A stretch of DNA of 59,270 bases from Acidimicrobiia bacterium. GTDB taxonomy: Bacteria; Actinomycetota; Acidimicrobiia; Acidimicrobiales; Aldehydirespiratoraceae. The stretch spans positions 1 through 59,270 of the forward strand of contig JAJEJB010000022.1 in NCBI GenBank assembly GCA_022828135.1. Reading direction: 5' to 3'. The notes beneath the pieces were generated by a model. It did not search any database and had not been told where the DNA came from. It saw only the letters and a program-made list of their open reading frames with translations. The translations under genes and the position numbers were made by a program. Shown here in pieces: positions 49,920-58,947 of the stretch. The number at the start of each line of letters is the position of its first letter. The stretch's first letter is position 1.

Positions 49920-51131
49920 GTGGCTGAACTGACTATTGAAGCACTTACGGATGCGGTTTCGGGCGGGGCGGTGGCGCTGCGCTCGATCATGCGACTGCAG
50001 CCGGTGGACGGGCCCGGGGGGAAGGTGTTTCCGCCCACATACGCCGTGACGGCTGAGAACAAGTACGCAGTCGAGGAGAGACAGGTTGGCGACCGGGTGG
50101 TAACGACCGTGTTGCTCGACTCTGTGGCCTCTCAGGCCAACCGGGCCGAGTTCGCCCTCCTTGACGGCTGGGAGGAGGGCGAGTTGCGCTTCCCGGTGCC
50201 GTATGTGGACTTCACGGGCGAGCCCGATCTGGATGATCTGGGCCGGATCACGGTGTTGGAGGCACCCCACCGGCTGGCCGATGCGATCTTCAGAGACAGC
50301 CTGCTCGACGGAACGTTGTTCCGTCTCAGCGACATTGGTCGGGCCATCACTGATGCCCGTCCCGGCAATGCCACCGACCTGTTTTGCTACGCCCCGACCG
50401 CCCTGCTGTTCGGCCAGTGGGACTCGACCGGGCCGAAAGGCGGCCTCGGATCGAAGTTCCAGCGCGCCTTCGTCTCCGAGATCATCGGGCTGGACGCACA
50501 GATCGGGCGCAAGGTCGGTAGCCGTCTCGACCCCTTGCGAATCGAGCGGGATGCCGCCGTGGTCTATGAGCACGCCGATCCTGAGCAGCGGTGGACACTG
50601 GACCCAGAAGAGGCGGCACAGGAGAAGGGCGAGCCGAAGCCGGTACGCGATGGGCGGCCCGCCGAGATCAATCATGGCAACATCGCTCCCTCTATCGACT
50701 CGCAGGCGGGCGGCGTCACCATCTCGGAGGCACGTCAGACCACGGTGCTGTCGCTCGCGGCGCTCCGGCGTTTGCGTTTCGCTGGCCATGGGCGCGAGGC
50801 CCAGTCGGCTGCCCGGACGGCTGTCGCTGCGCTGGGAGTTGCAGCCATTGTCTATGGCTACGAGGCAGACCACGATCTGCGGTCCCGGTGCCTGCTCGTT
50901 CCGGAGCATCCTCCTGTACTGGAGATTGTCGGCCGGGATGGCGGTGCGCCGACGACGGTCAGTGTGGATCACAGGTCAGCCGGTCTACTTGTGTCGGAGG
51001 CTTCCGCACAGGCCGCGCGGGCTGGTATCGGCTGGGCAGAAGACGAGATCGCGTTGAGACCGGCACCGAAGCTGGTCGAGCTGTTGCGGCGCAGCCGTGA
51101 GGTGTCGGCGCGCGAGCCCGTCGGGGAATAG
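49920..51131 (+). CDS. cas7: Type I-G Cas7 (Csb1/GSU0053 family, 403 aa)
   Basis: This is the backbone subunit of the type I-G (formerly I-U) Cascade-like complex, which multimerises on crRNA. The sequence opens AELTIEALTDAVSGGAVALR SIMRLQPVDGPGGKVFPPTY and contains EFALLDGWEEGELRFP and GSRLDPLRIE, characteristic of Csb1. The GTG start at 49920 is fixed by AAAGGAGG four bases before it; the frame is open back to 49764 without family-like sequence. It is followed by csb2 after 3 bp. Confidence 0.85.
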   Translation: MAELTIEALTDAVSGGAVALRSIMRLQPVDGPGGKVFPPTYAVTAENKYAVEERQVGDRVVTTVLLDSVASQANRAEFALLDGWEEGELRFPVPYVDFTGEPDLDDLGRITVLEAPHRLADAIFRDSLLDGTLFRLSDIGRAITDARPGNATDLFCYAPTALLFGQWDSTGPKGGLGSKFQRAFVSEIIGLDAQIGRKVGSRLDPLRIERDAAVVYEHADPEQRWTLDPEEAAQEKGEPKPVRDGRPAEINHGNIAPSIDSQAGGVTISEARQTTVLSLAALRRLRFAGHGREAQSAARTAVAALGVAAIVYGYEADHDLRSRCLLVPEHPPVLEIVGRDGGAPTTVSVDHRSAGLLVSEASAQAARAGIGWAEDEIALRPAPKLVELLRRSREVSAREPVGE

Positions 51132-51134
51132 CCG

Positions 51135-52877
51135 ATGACCGCCATCGAGGTGAGCTTTCTCACCGGCAGGTACAGCGCGACCGCGCACCACGACCGCCAG
51201 GCGCCTGAGTGGCCGCCACACGGTGCCCGCCTGTACTCCGCCATGGTTGCTGCCTGGGCGGACGCGGAGGTGCCTGACGAGGCTGAGCGGGCTGCGCTCG
51301 AATGGGTGGAGGCGCTGCCGCCTCCCCGCATCACGGCACCCGACGCCGTACCGCGGCGAGTCGTGAGCCATTTCGTGCCCGTCAACGATGCCAGCGTGAT
51401 TCGCCAGGATCAGTACCAGCGTCGAGCGAGCGACATGGAGGAGCTCCTGGCGCGGTTCGACGTTGAGCTCGATGCGTCGAAGGGGGAGGTCACGAAGAAG
51501 GCCGAGCGACTGCAGGACAAGGTTGCAGCGAGGCGCGACGTCGATTCGCTGGCAGGCAGCGTTGGCAACACGAGCGCCGATTCGGCGTTGCAGCTGTTGC
51601 CCGATGGGCGCGTCAAGAAGGAGAGGTTTTTCCCGTCTGTCACCTTGGTGGACTCTCCTGACGTGCCGGACCCGTCGAACGGCCGAAGGTCGGTGCCTTC
51701 GGCAGCGAAGCGGGTGCCTCCGGTCGTCTACGCGTGGGATGATGCCGCTCCATCGGAGACGGCCAGCGCTCTTGACGGGCTCCTCGCCCGCGTTACCAGG
51801 CTCGGTCACTCGTCCTCGCTGGTGTCGTGTCGTCTGCGTGACGAGGCGCCCGCCGCTACTCACTTGCCCGGCGGAGGGGGGCGGATGCTGCGCTGGGTGA
51901 GGCCCGGCCAACTCGCAGCGCTGGAGGAGGAGCACGCCAGGCATCAGGCCATCCGGCCCCGGAGCCTTCCGTTCCGAGGCGTTCGGTATCGCGAGGTGGT
52001 TTCCGACGAAGAGGGGTCGGTTGAGCCGCTGCCGGCTCACACTGCTGGCGACTGGATCGTCTTCGAGTTGGAGCCGGCCTCTCGGCGCATGCCGATGACT
52101 CGTACCGTGGAACTCGCTCGGGTGCTGCGGGAAGCGATCCTGAGCCATGTGCCGGATCCCCTGCCCGAGGGGGTCAGCGGCCATCTGCACGACGGCAGGC
52201 CGACAACCGTGCCCCACATCGGCTTCCTAGCCCTGCCGAACGTCGGCTACGAACGCTCCGATGGGCGGATCATCGGTCTGGCTGTATTCATCCCGCACGA
52301 CCTCGGTGAGGTGGCGCGGAATGCCACCCTGCGGGGCATCGGCGCATGGGAGCAACAGTGCGGCGACAGGCCTCTGCAGCTACGGATGGGACGCGGTGTC
52401 ACGGTCAAGATGAGGAGGAGACAGCCACCGTTCAACCTTGTAAGCCTGCGCCAGCCCGTTTGGGCACGCCCGTCGCGATGGTGGGCCTCGGCGACACCCG
52501 TGGCGCTGCCGGCGCATCCGGGCGACCTTCGGAGAGGAACCCCCGCGGCGCGGGCGAAGGCGTGGGCACGCGCCGAGGAGGCCATAGCCAAGTCCTGTGC
52601 GCATGTGGGCCTGCCGCGGCCCGCTCAGGTTCGAGTGTCGTTGGTGTCGGACCTCGTCGGAGCGCGCCCTGCTCGCGACTATCCCGTCTTCAGGCAAGGC
52701 CGGGGCGGTAGCGCGCGAGTGGTTCGGCGGCTCATTCACGCCGCAGTCGAACTTGAGGAGGAGGTACGCGGTCCGCTCGTCCTCGGCAGTGGGCGCTTCC
52801 TGGGCCTGGGGCTCATGCGTCCTGTGGGCAGCTCCGAGCGGGAGACGGACAGGATCGAGGCGGCAGGCGATGGGTGA
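51135..52877 (+). CDS. csb2: Type I-G Csb2, Cas5-Cas6-like fusion (GSU0054 family, 580 aa)
   Basis: In type I-G systems Csb2 binds the crRNA 5' handle and processes precursor crRNA. The N-terminus MTAIEVSFLTGRYSATAHHD followed by PPHGARLYSAMVAAW is the GSU0054 signature. A GGGGRMLRWVRPGQLAALEE segment and a basic C-terminal half (RLIHAAVELEEEVRGPLVLG SGRFLGLGLM) end in the glycine-rich loop of RAMP proteins. The catalytic residues of the nuclease part cannot be assigned by eye. The gene end overlaps cas3 by 8 bp. Confidence 0.83.
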   Translation: MTAIEVSFLTGRYSATAHHDRQAPEWPPHGARLYSAMVAAWADAEVPDEAERAALEWVEALPPPRITAPDAVPRRVVSHFVPVNDASVIRQDQYQRRASDMEELLARFDVELDASKGEVTKKAERLQDKVAARRDVDSLAGSVGNTSADSALQLLPDGRVKKERFFPSVTLVDSPDVPDPSNGRRSVPSAAKRVPPVVYAWDDAAPSETASALDGLLARVTRLGHSSSLVSCRLRDEAPAATHLPGGGGRMLRWVRPGQLAALEEEHARHQAIRPRSLPFRGVRYREVVSDEEGSVEPLPAHTAGDWIVFELEPASRRMPMTRTVELARVLREAILSHVPDPLPEGVSGHLHDGRPTTVPHIGFLALPNVGYERSDGRIIGLAVFIPHDLGEVARNATLRGIGAWEQQCGDRPLQLRMGRGVTVKMRRRQPPFNLVSLRQPVWARPSRWWASATPVALPAHPGDLRRGTPAARAKAWARAEEAIAKSCAHVGLPRPAQVRVSLVSDLVGARPARDYPVFRQGRGGSARVVRRLIHAAVELEEEVRGPLVLGSGRFLGLGLMRPVGSSERETDRIEAAGDG

Positions 52878-55869
52878 TCTAGCAGTCGCCGACTTCGAGA
52901 CCTATTTCAGAGCCGTTCACGATGACGCTCCCTATCCGTGGCAGAGCCGCCTCACCCGTCAGGTGCTCGATGGTGATGGATGGCCGGACGTGATCGACTT
53001 GCCTACCGGAGTCGGCAAGACCGCTGTGCTTGACACCGCGGTTTTCGCGCTGGCGGTCCGGCCTGATGTCTCGCCGCGTCGGATCGTTTTCGTCATTGAC
53101 CGTCGCATCGTCGTCGATCAGGTATGCGAGCGTGCCGAGCGCATCAGGGACAAGATCGCTGAGGCGACCAGCGGAGTGTTGGTGAAGGTTCAGAGCCGCC
53201 TGAGCAAGTTGACCGGTGCCGAGGAGCCGTTGGGAGTTGCGGCTCTGAGGGGCGGCATCCCGATTGACGGGGAATGGGCGCTGCGGCCGGAGCAGCCGTG
53301 GGTGATGGTGTCCACCGTCGACCAATATGGCTCCCGTCTACTGTTCAGGGGCTATGGGGTCAGTGACAGGATGCGACCGGTTCACGCGGGTCTCGCTGGC
53401 AACGACTGCCTTGTGATCCTCGATGAGGTGCATCTGAGCACGGCCTTCGCGGCGACGCTGCGGGACGCCTCCTCCGATGGTGACGTACCGTTGATGTGCG
53501 CCGTCGGCGGAGGTCTCCCGCGCCGTTTCAAGGTGGTGGAGATGTCGGCCACTCCGGAGAGTCAGAGAGGCCGGCGGTTCGGGTTGCGAGCAACCGACCT
53601 CGACTCCTCGCCGAGGCTCAAGCAGATCGCGGACTCCGAGAAGAGGGCCAGGCTGGTCGAGGTCGGCGGCGCTCGCCCTGCGCATGAGTCAGTACCCAAG
53701 CAGGTCCTGAAGATCGTCAAGGGGGAACTGCGAGATCACGAGACAAGCGTGGGAGTGATCGTCAATCGTGTACGGACCGCTCGGGAGACCTTCGACATGC
53801 TGAGGGAGGCCAGCCTGAAGCAAGACCTTGCCGTTCATCTGGTGACGGGTCGAATGCGCCCGATCGACCGAGAGCATGTGCTCGGGCAGGTCAGCGCGAG
53901 CGTGGACCCGGATCGGGACTCGGCACCGGAGCAGCGCACAGTGGTGGTGGCCACGCAGGCGATCGAGGTCGGCGCAGACTTCAGCTTCGACGCCCTCATC
54001 AGCGAGGCCGCTCCGATGGATAGCCTTTCCCAGCGGCTCGGACGGCTCGACCGGCGCGGAGCGCTGGCCGCTCGACGCGGCGAGCCGGCCCGCTGTTGGA
54101 TTCTGGGCGTCGCGTCGGCCATGAATCCGGAGCGCCCGGATCCGGTGTACGGCCACGCCGCCCGCCACGCGTGGACGGAATTGCAGTCCGCGGCCGAGGA
54201 CAGCGAGATCGACGTCGGGCCCGGTACCGGGCTACTCGCAGACATGAGCACGGATGCCTTGGCACCGAAGTCCGAAGCACCATTGCTGCTTCCCACCCAC
54301 GTCGGCGCGTGGTCGCAGACAAACCCGAAGCCGGTCGCAGATCCGTCGATCGACGAATTCCTGCACGGCAAGGAGCGCCAGCAGGAGCCTGACGTGTCTG
54401 TCGTGTGGCGCTGGGACCGTTCGGAGCCGGCGCTCAGACTGGTCCCGCCGCGCCCGGCTGAATTCCTGTCCGTTCCGATCTCCGCCGCCAAGAGTTGGCT
54501 TCGCGGCGCAGCAGAGGCGCCTGTGGCAGACACCGCCTCGGCGCCCGCTGAAGAAGAAGCCGCAAGCGTGGGGCGAACTCAGCGTGCCAGGCAGGCGGTC
54601 GAGCCGAGTCTTCAGGGCGTGGTTCGCTGGAGCAGGCGTGAAGTCGAGCCCGCTGAGGAGTTGCGGCGGGCCGATGACATCGAGCCTGGAGACGTGATAG
54701 TCGTCGATCCAATGCTGGGAGGGCTGCGTAGCCACACCTGGGATCCGGGATTTCGCCCCGACGCGAGGACGAACGGCGTAGAGGGCGACCGTCGGTCTGC
54801 ACCCGTGGAAGACATGGGCGATGCTGCACAGCTCGCTCCCGGCCCACGGGTGGCCGGCGGCGTTCGTGCGACCCTTCGGCTCGACCAGCGTCTGCTGGTG
54901 CAGATACAGGTTGAAGGCATGGGGATTCCGAGTCCTCAGGATGAGCAGGATGCCTCACGGAGCAGGGAGGAGGTCATCGGTGCTTGGCTCACGGCGGTTC
55001 GAGATCTGCCGTCCGGGGTTCCCGGCTGGCTCGCGTCGGTCATTAGGCATCTCACGGACCAGAGCTGCCGGTACGATGTCGAGACCGTCGAGTCCCGGAA
55101 CCAGGCGGAGCCGGGCTACTACGTGCTTGTGGAGCGATCGGTCGATCCCGCGATTCTGGACGAGTTCGACGACGCCGCATCCCTGACGGGCACCAACGAG
55201 ACGACCCTGCGAAACCACCTCGAAGGGGTAGGAGCCAGGGCTGCCGACTATGGTCGTCGGCTGGGGCTGTCCGATGACGTTGTGTCGGACCTGCGGCTGG
55301 CGGGGGAGTTGCACGACCTCGGCAAGGTCGATCCCCGGTTCCAGTCTCAGCTGTGCGGCCACGATCCGGTCCGCATGACCGCATCTGACGAGCCGCTGGC
55401 CAAGTCCTTGCCGGGCGTGAGAACTCCACGGAGAGCGGTGTGGCCACCGGTCCGCCATGAGTTCGGCAGCGTCGCGCTGGTCAACAGCGACCCCTCAATC
55501 CTCAACGAAGCGCGCGATCCGGACCTGGTCTTGCACCTCATCGGGACGCATCACGGCTTCTCCCGACCTCTGCCGCAGATCAGGGACGATGATGATCCGC
55601 AGCAACTGGAGGCAACCGGCAAGTTCGGCGATGAAGGGTTCCGGCTGTCAAGAACGGAGCATCTGAGATCGGGCATGACCGACGACATCAAGAGCAGCGT
55701 GTCCATGAGCGCGGCCTCGGATCTTGCCCGTACACCGTTAGCCCTCGAAATGGCAGACCGCTTCTGGCGCTTGCAGGGGCGCTACGGGCATCACGGACTC
55801 GCCTGGCTTGAAGCCATCCTTCGTCTGGCCGACCACCAGCAGAGCGCAGAGGAGGCACGGCGTGATTGA
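52870..55869 (+). CDS. cas3: Type I-G Cas3 helicase-nuclease with C-terminal HD domain (999 aa)
   Basis: The superfamily 2 helicase comes first: Walker A at residues 45-51 (PTGVGKT), DEVH at 185-188, SAT at 226-228 and a second RecA-like domain with ATQAIEVGADFSFDALISE. The HD nuclease lies at the C-terminus, with H815-D816 in LHDLGKVDPRF, RHEFGSVALV and H894-H895 in IGTHHGFSRPL. This reversed order is a mark of type I-G/I-U Cas3; most other Cas3 proteins have the HD first. It unwinds and degrades target DNA recruited by Cascade. It overlaps csb2 and the next gene by 8 bp each. Confidence 0.92.
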   Translation: MGDLAVADFETYFRAVHDDAPYPWQSRLTRQVLDGDGWPDVIDLPTGVGKTAVLDTAVFALAVRPDVSPRRIVFVIDRRIVVDQVCERAERIRDKIAEATSGVLVKVQSRLSKLTGAEEPLGVAALRGGIPIDGEWALRPEQPWVMVSTVDQYGSRLLFRGYGVSDRMRPVHAGLAGNDCLVILDEVHLSTAFAATLRDASSDGDVPLMCAVGGGLPRRFKVVEMSATPESQRGRRFGLRATDLDSSPRLKQIADSEKRARLVEVGGARPAHESVPKQVLKIVKGELRDHETSVGVIVNRVRTARETFDMLREASLKQDLAVHLVTGRMRPIDREHVLGQVSASVDPDRDSAPEQRTVVVATQAIEVGADFSFDALISEAAPMDSLSQRLGRLDRRGALAARRGEPARCWILGVASAMNPERPDPVYGHAARHAWTELQSAAEDSEIDVGPGTGLLADMSTDALAPKSEAPLLLPTHVGAWSQTNPKPVADPSIDEFLHGKERQQEPDVSVVWRWDRSEPALRLVPPRPAEFLSVPISAAKSWLRGAAEAPVADTASAPAEEEAASVGRTQRARQAVEPSLQGVVRWSRREVEPAEELRRADDIEPGDVIVVDPMLGGLRSHTWDPGFRPDARTNGVEGDRRSAPVEDMGDAAQLAPGPRVAGGVRATLRLDQRLLVQIQVEGMGIPSPQDEQDASRSREEVIGAWLTAVRDLPSGVPGWLASVIRHLTDQSCRYDVETVESRNQAEPGYYVLVERSVDPAILDEFDDAASLTGTNETTLRNHLEGVGARAADYGRRLGLSDDVVSDLRLAGELHDLGKVDPRFQSQLCGHDPVRMTASDEPLAKSLPGVRTPRRAVWPPVRHEFGSVALVNSDPSILNEARDPDLVLHLIGTHHGFSRPLPQIRDDDDPQQLEATGKFGDEGFRLSRTEHLRSGMTDDIKSSVSMSAASDLARTPLALEMADRFWRLQGRYGHHGLAWLEAILRLADHQQSAEEARRD

Positions 55870-56776
55870 CTCGAACGGCATAGTGCTGCGGGGTCTGCCG
55901 GGCGACAACCCGATGGGCTTCTTGGCAGCCCTAGGCGTCCAGGCGGCCCTCACCGAACACGATGATCACCACCGGTTGCATTGGAGCGACGAGCCGATTC
56001 CGCGTGCAGTGGTCAGCCCGAAGCGGGATCTCGCGGAGATCGCCGAAGCGGTGCAGGCCGTTGCCGCAGCTTGGCTTGAGGGCCCGGCGCTGGACGAGGC
56101 GGTTGATCCGACGCTGAAGCTCAAGCGAGAGGACATACGGGGCTACTTGAGCCGCGGAAGGGACGCGGGAGCGATCGGAGTACTGGCATCGTGTCTCTTG
56201 GCGGAAGGCAGCTTGGACAACAGTCGCAAGGCCAAGCCGTCAGACCTCTACTTTGTGGCTGGCAATCAGAAGTTCGTTCCCACGGCTCGCACCCTCCTCA
56301 GAGAAGTGACCAACGAGGAGATCGTAGGAGACATGAATGAGCCGTGGCGCTACCACAGCAGGCGCGCATCATTGATGTGGGATTCCGTTGATGATCGCCG
56401 CCACGCCTACAGCGCGGCAGACCCCACCTCGTCGCAGAATCCGAAGCGCACGAATCCCGGAGCCGAAGCTCTCGCTCTTGTCGGCCTGAGCCGGTATCCG
56501 TGCTTCGCCTCGCCGCAAGGAACGCTAACGCAGGGATGCTCCGGCAGTTGGAAACGAGGCGATTTCGTCTGGCCGTTGTGGACAGTCCCCGCCACCGGCG
56601 CGGCGGTCCGATCGTTGCTCGCCCAAGTGGCGGCGCCTGGGGGCGCTGATGCCCGCCGCGCGGACTGGTATGGAGCCTGGGGAGTCAGCCGCGTCCTGCA
56701 GTCCCAGATCTGGCGAAGCTCGCAGGGAGGTTACGGGACCTTCGGGCCGCCTCGCGTAGTGTGGGAGCATGATTGA
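55862..56776 (+). CDS. Type I-G small Cas8-like / Cas3-adjacent subunit candidate (304 aa)
   Basis: The N-terminal motif LRGLPGDNPMGFLAALGVQA is shared by proteins of type I-G/I-U loci that stand next to Cas3 and are called Cas8-like or Cas3-extension proteins. A candidate role is target or PAM recognition in the effector complex. No nuclease motif is seen. The start GTG 55862 follows AGGAGGCACGGC and overlaps cas3 by 8 bp. No large Csx17-type gene is present, so this is the only candidate for the large subunit. Confidence 0.65.
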   Translation: MIDSNGIVLRGLPGDNPMGFLAALGVQAALTEHDDHHRLHWSDEPIPRAVVSPKRDLAEIAEAVQAVAAAWLEGPALDEAVDPTLKLKREDIRGYLSRGRDAGAIGVLASCLLAEGSLDNSRKAKPSDLYFVAGNQKFVPTARTLLREVTNEEIVGDMNEPWRYHSRRASLMWDSVDDRRHAYSAADPTSSQNPKRTNPGAEALALVGLSRYPCFASPQGTLTQGCSGSWKRGDFVWPLWTVPATGAAVRSLLAQVAAPGGADARRADWYGAWGVSRVLQSQIWRSSQGGYGTFGPPRVVWEHD

Positions 56777-56835
56777 TGCCTGTGTGTTGATCGGACACGG
56801 TTGGGCGATGGCCGTCGTTGGATTCCTCGGGCAGT

Positions 56836-58473
56836 GTGACTGACGTTCCGGAACTTGTTCCGGCTCGGATGATCAACGAGTTCGAGTACTGCCCGCGGCT
56901 GTTCTACCTCGAATGGGTGCAGGCCCGCTTCGAGCACAACCGCGACACGATGGAGGGCACCTACGTCCATCGGGTCGTCGACGCCGGCGGGGGCCGGATG
57001 GGCGAAGCCGACGACCCTCCGTTCAGGAAGGCGAAATCCGTCGAGCTGAGCTCGCAGCGCCTCGGACTGATCGCCAAGGCCGACATCATCGAGCAGAGGG
57101 ACGGCAAGGTCGTGCCGGTCGAGGTCAAGCGCGGCCGGCCGCCGAAACACGGGCCGGCGTGGATGCCCGAGAAGGTGCAGCTGTGCACCATCGGCCTCTT
57201 GTTGCGTGACAACGGCTACGAGTGCTCCGAGGGCCAGATCTACTTCGCTGAGACACGCAAGCGGGCCACGATCCCGCTCGACGATGTGCTCGTGGCGCAC
57301 ACACTCCAACTCGTCGAGCAACTGCGACAGACCGCGGCGGCCTCGGAGGCTCCTCCGCCGCTCGTGGACAGCCCCAAGTGTCCGAGATGCTCGCTGGTGG
57401 GCATCTGCCTGCCTGACGAGACGAACCTCCATTCAGGGCGCAGCACCGCGAGGCCCCGTCGTCTCACACCTCGCGATTCGGCCGCGAGGCCGCTGTACGT
57501 GACCGAGCAGGGTGCGCGGGTCGGCATCCGGTCCGGACGGGTGGTGGTGACCAAGGACCGTGAGGAACTACAGCAGGTCCGCCTCATCGACGTCTCGCAG
57601 GTCGCCCTGTACGGCAATGTCCAGGTGAGCAGCCAGATGATGCGGGCAGCGTTCCGCGAGGAGATACCGGTGTGCTGGTTCTCCTACGGCGGGTGGTTCC
57701 AGGGCATCGCGGCAGGGCTCCCGTCCAAACACGTCGAGCTCCGTCGACGCCAGGTCGCGATCGCCGCGCAGGCCGGGCTGCCGATCGCGCAGTCCATGAT
57801 CGCGGGCAAGTTGCGCAACTCCCGGACGTTCCTGATGCGCAACGCCCGCTCCGATGTCAAGCCCGTGGTCGATCAACTCAAGTCGCTCGCAGAGTCCGTC
57901 GGAGACAGCCAGTCCGTCGAGAGCCTGCTGGGCATGGAGGGCACCGGGGCGCGGCTGTACTTCTCGAAGTTCTCCTCGATGATCCGTGACGACAGCATCG
58001 GGCACTTCGACTTCAACGGACGCAACCGCAGACCACCGAAGGATCCCATCAACTGCCTCCTCTCGTACGTCTACGCGCTCCTCACGAAGGACTTGACCGC
58101 GGTCGCCATCGCGGTCGGATTCGATCCGTACCTGGGTGTCTTCCATCGGCCGCGCTTCGGCCGCCCAGCGCTCGCTCTCGACCTCGCGGAGGAGTTCCGT
58201 CCGCTGGTCGCGGAGTCGGTCGTGATCAACGTCATCAACAACGCAGAGATCAGTGCGAGCGACTTCCTGATCCGAGCCGGGGGCGTCTCGCTCACACAGG
58301 ACGGGAGGCGGTCGGTCCTGGCCGCCTACGAGCGAAGACTCGACACCGAGGTGACCCATCCCACCTACGGGTACCGGATCACATACCGGCGCGTCTTCGA
58401 AGTCCAGGCCCGTGTGCTGGCCGCCCACCTGCTGGGCGAGATACCCGACTACATCCCCTTCATGACAAGGTAG
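56836..58473 (+). CDS. cas4-cas1: Cas4-Cas1 fusion (545 aa)
   Basis: The N-terminal Cas4 part (~1-200) has the iron-sulfur cysteines C19, C182, C185 and C191. Its RecB-like nuclease residues are D83, E96 and K98 (VEVKRG). The C-terminal Cas1 integrase (~219-545) has E368 (GMEGTGA), H437 (GVFHRPRF), D449 and E452 (ALDLAEEF). The fusion is typical of type I-G loci and lets Cas4 trim and orient prespacers before integration. GTG 56836 is used; TTG 56818 would add six residues. It starts 59 bp after the previous gene. Confidence 0.93.
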   Translation: MTDVPELVPARMINEFEYCPRLFYLEWVQARFEHNRDTMEGTYVHRVVDAGGGRMGEADDPPFRKAKSVELSSQRLGLIAKADIIEQRDGKVVPVEVKRGRPPKHGPAWMPEKVQLCTIGLLLRDNGYECSEGQIYFAETRKRATIPLDDVLVAHTLQLVEQLRQTAAASEAPPPLVDSPKCPRCSLVGICLPDETNLHSGRSTARPRRLTPRDSAARPLYVTEQGARVGIRSGRVVVTKDREELQQVRLIDVSQVALYGNVQVSSQMMRAAFREEIPVCWFSYGGWFQGIAAGLPSKHVELRRRQVAIAAQAGLPIAQSMIAGKLRNSRTFLMRNARSDVKPVVDQLKSLAESVGDSQSVESLLGMEGTGARLYFSKFSSMIRDDSIGHFDFNGRNRRPPKDPINCLLSYVYALLTKDLTAVAIAVGFDPYLGVFHRPRFGRPALALDLAEEFRPLVAESVVINVINNAEISASDFLIRAGGVSLTQDGRRSVLAAYERRLDTEVTHPTYGYRITYRRVFEVQARVLAAHLLGEIPDYIPFMTR

Positions 58474-58477
58474 TGCT

Positions 58478-58777
58478 GTGGCGTCGGGCAGAACGCGGTA
58501 CATCGTTAGCTACGACATCAGCGACTCCAAGCGCCTCAGGCACGTCCACAAGACCGTCAAGGGCTTCGGATGGCCCATGCAATACAGTGTGTTCATATGC
58601 GACTTGGATGATGTCGAGATGCTGATCCTCAAGCGTGAAATCGGTGAGATCATTCACCACGGAGAAGACTCCGTAGCCTTCATCAACCTCGGTCCGCCTG
58701 CCCACCGCGGGCGCGAGTGCTTCAGCTTCATGGGAATCCGAACCGAACTGCCCACATCAGGTCCCACGATCATCTGA
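58478..58777 (+). CDS. cas2: Cas2 (99 aa)
   Basis: This small ferredoxin-fold protein bridges Cas1 dimers. It starts MASGRTRYIVSYDISDSKRL RHVHKTVKGFG, with the conserved Tyr-Asp-Ile after the first strand, followed by MQYSVFICDLDD. GTG 58478 lies 4 bp behind the cas4-cas1 stop. It is the last cas gene before the leader. Confidence 0.95.
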   Translation: MASGRTRYIVSYDISDSKRLRHVHKTVKGFGWPMQYSVFICDLDDVEMLILKREIGEIIHHGEDSVAFINLGPPAHRGRECFSFMGIRTELPTSGPTII

Positions 58778-58947
58778 TACGAGCGCTAAGTTGAGACCAC
58801 AGCTCCCAGGGACCGCTCGCAGCCCTATGGCACAAGGCAAACCGCACCTTGACAAAGGAACAAAGAACCTTCGGAAGCAATGGCTTCCCACAACCGCTCG
58901 CAGCAGGCCGCGAATACGCAGGTCGCAGCCCCCAAACTAGGCGAGCG
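58778..58947 (+). promoter_or_regulatory. CRISPR leader
   Basis: These 170 bases between cas2 and the first repeat hold no gene and are the expected leader with the array promoter. ACCGCTCGCAG is repeated at about 58810 and 58897. A 6-bp hairpin GGAAGC-AATG-GCTTCC lies at 58873-58888. The last bases GGCGAGCG abut the first repeat. The leader side is inferred from the cas gene orientation. Confidence 0.65.
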
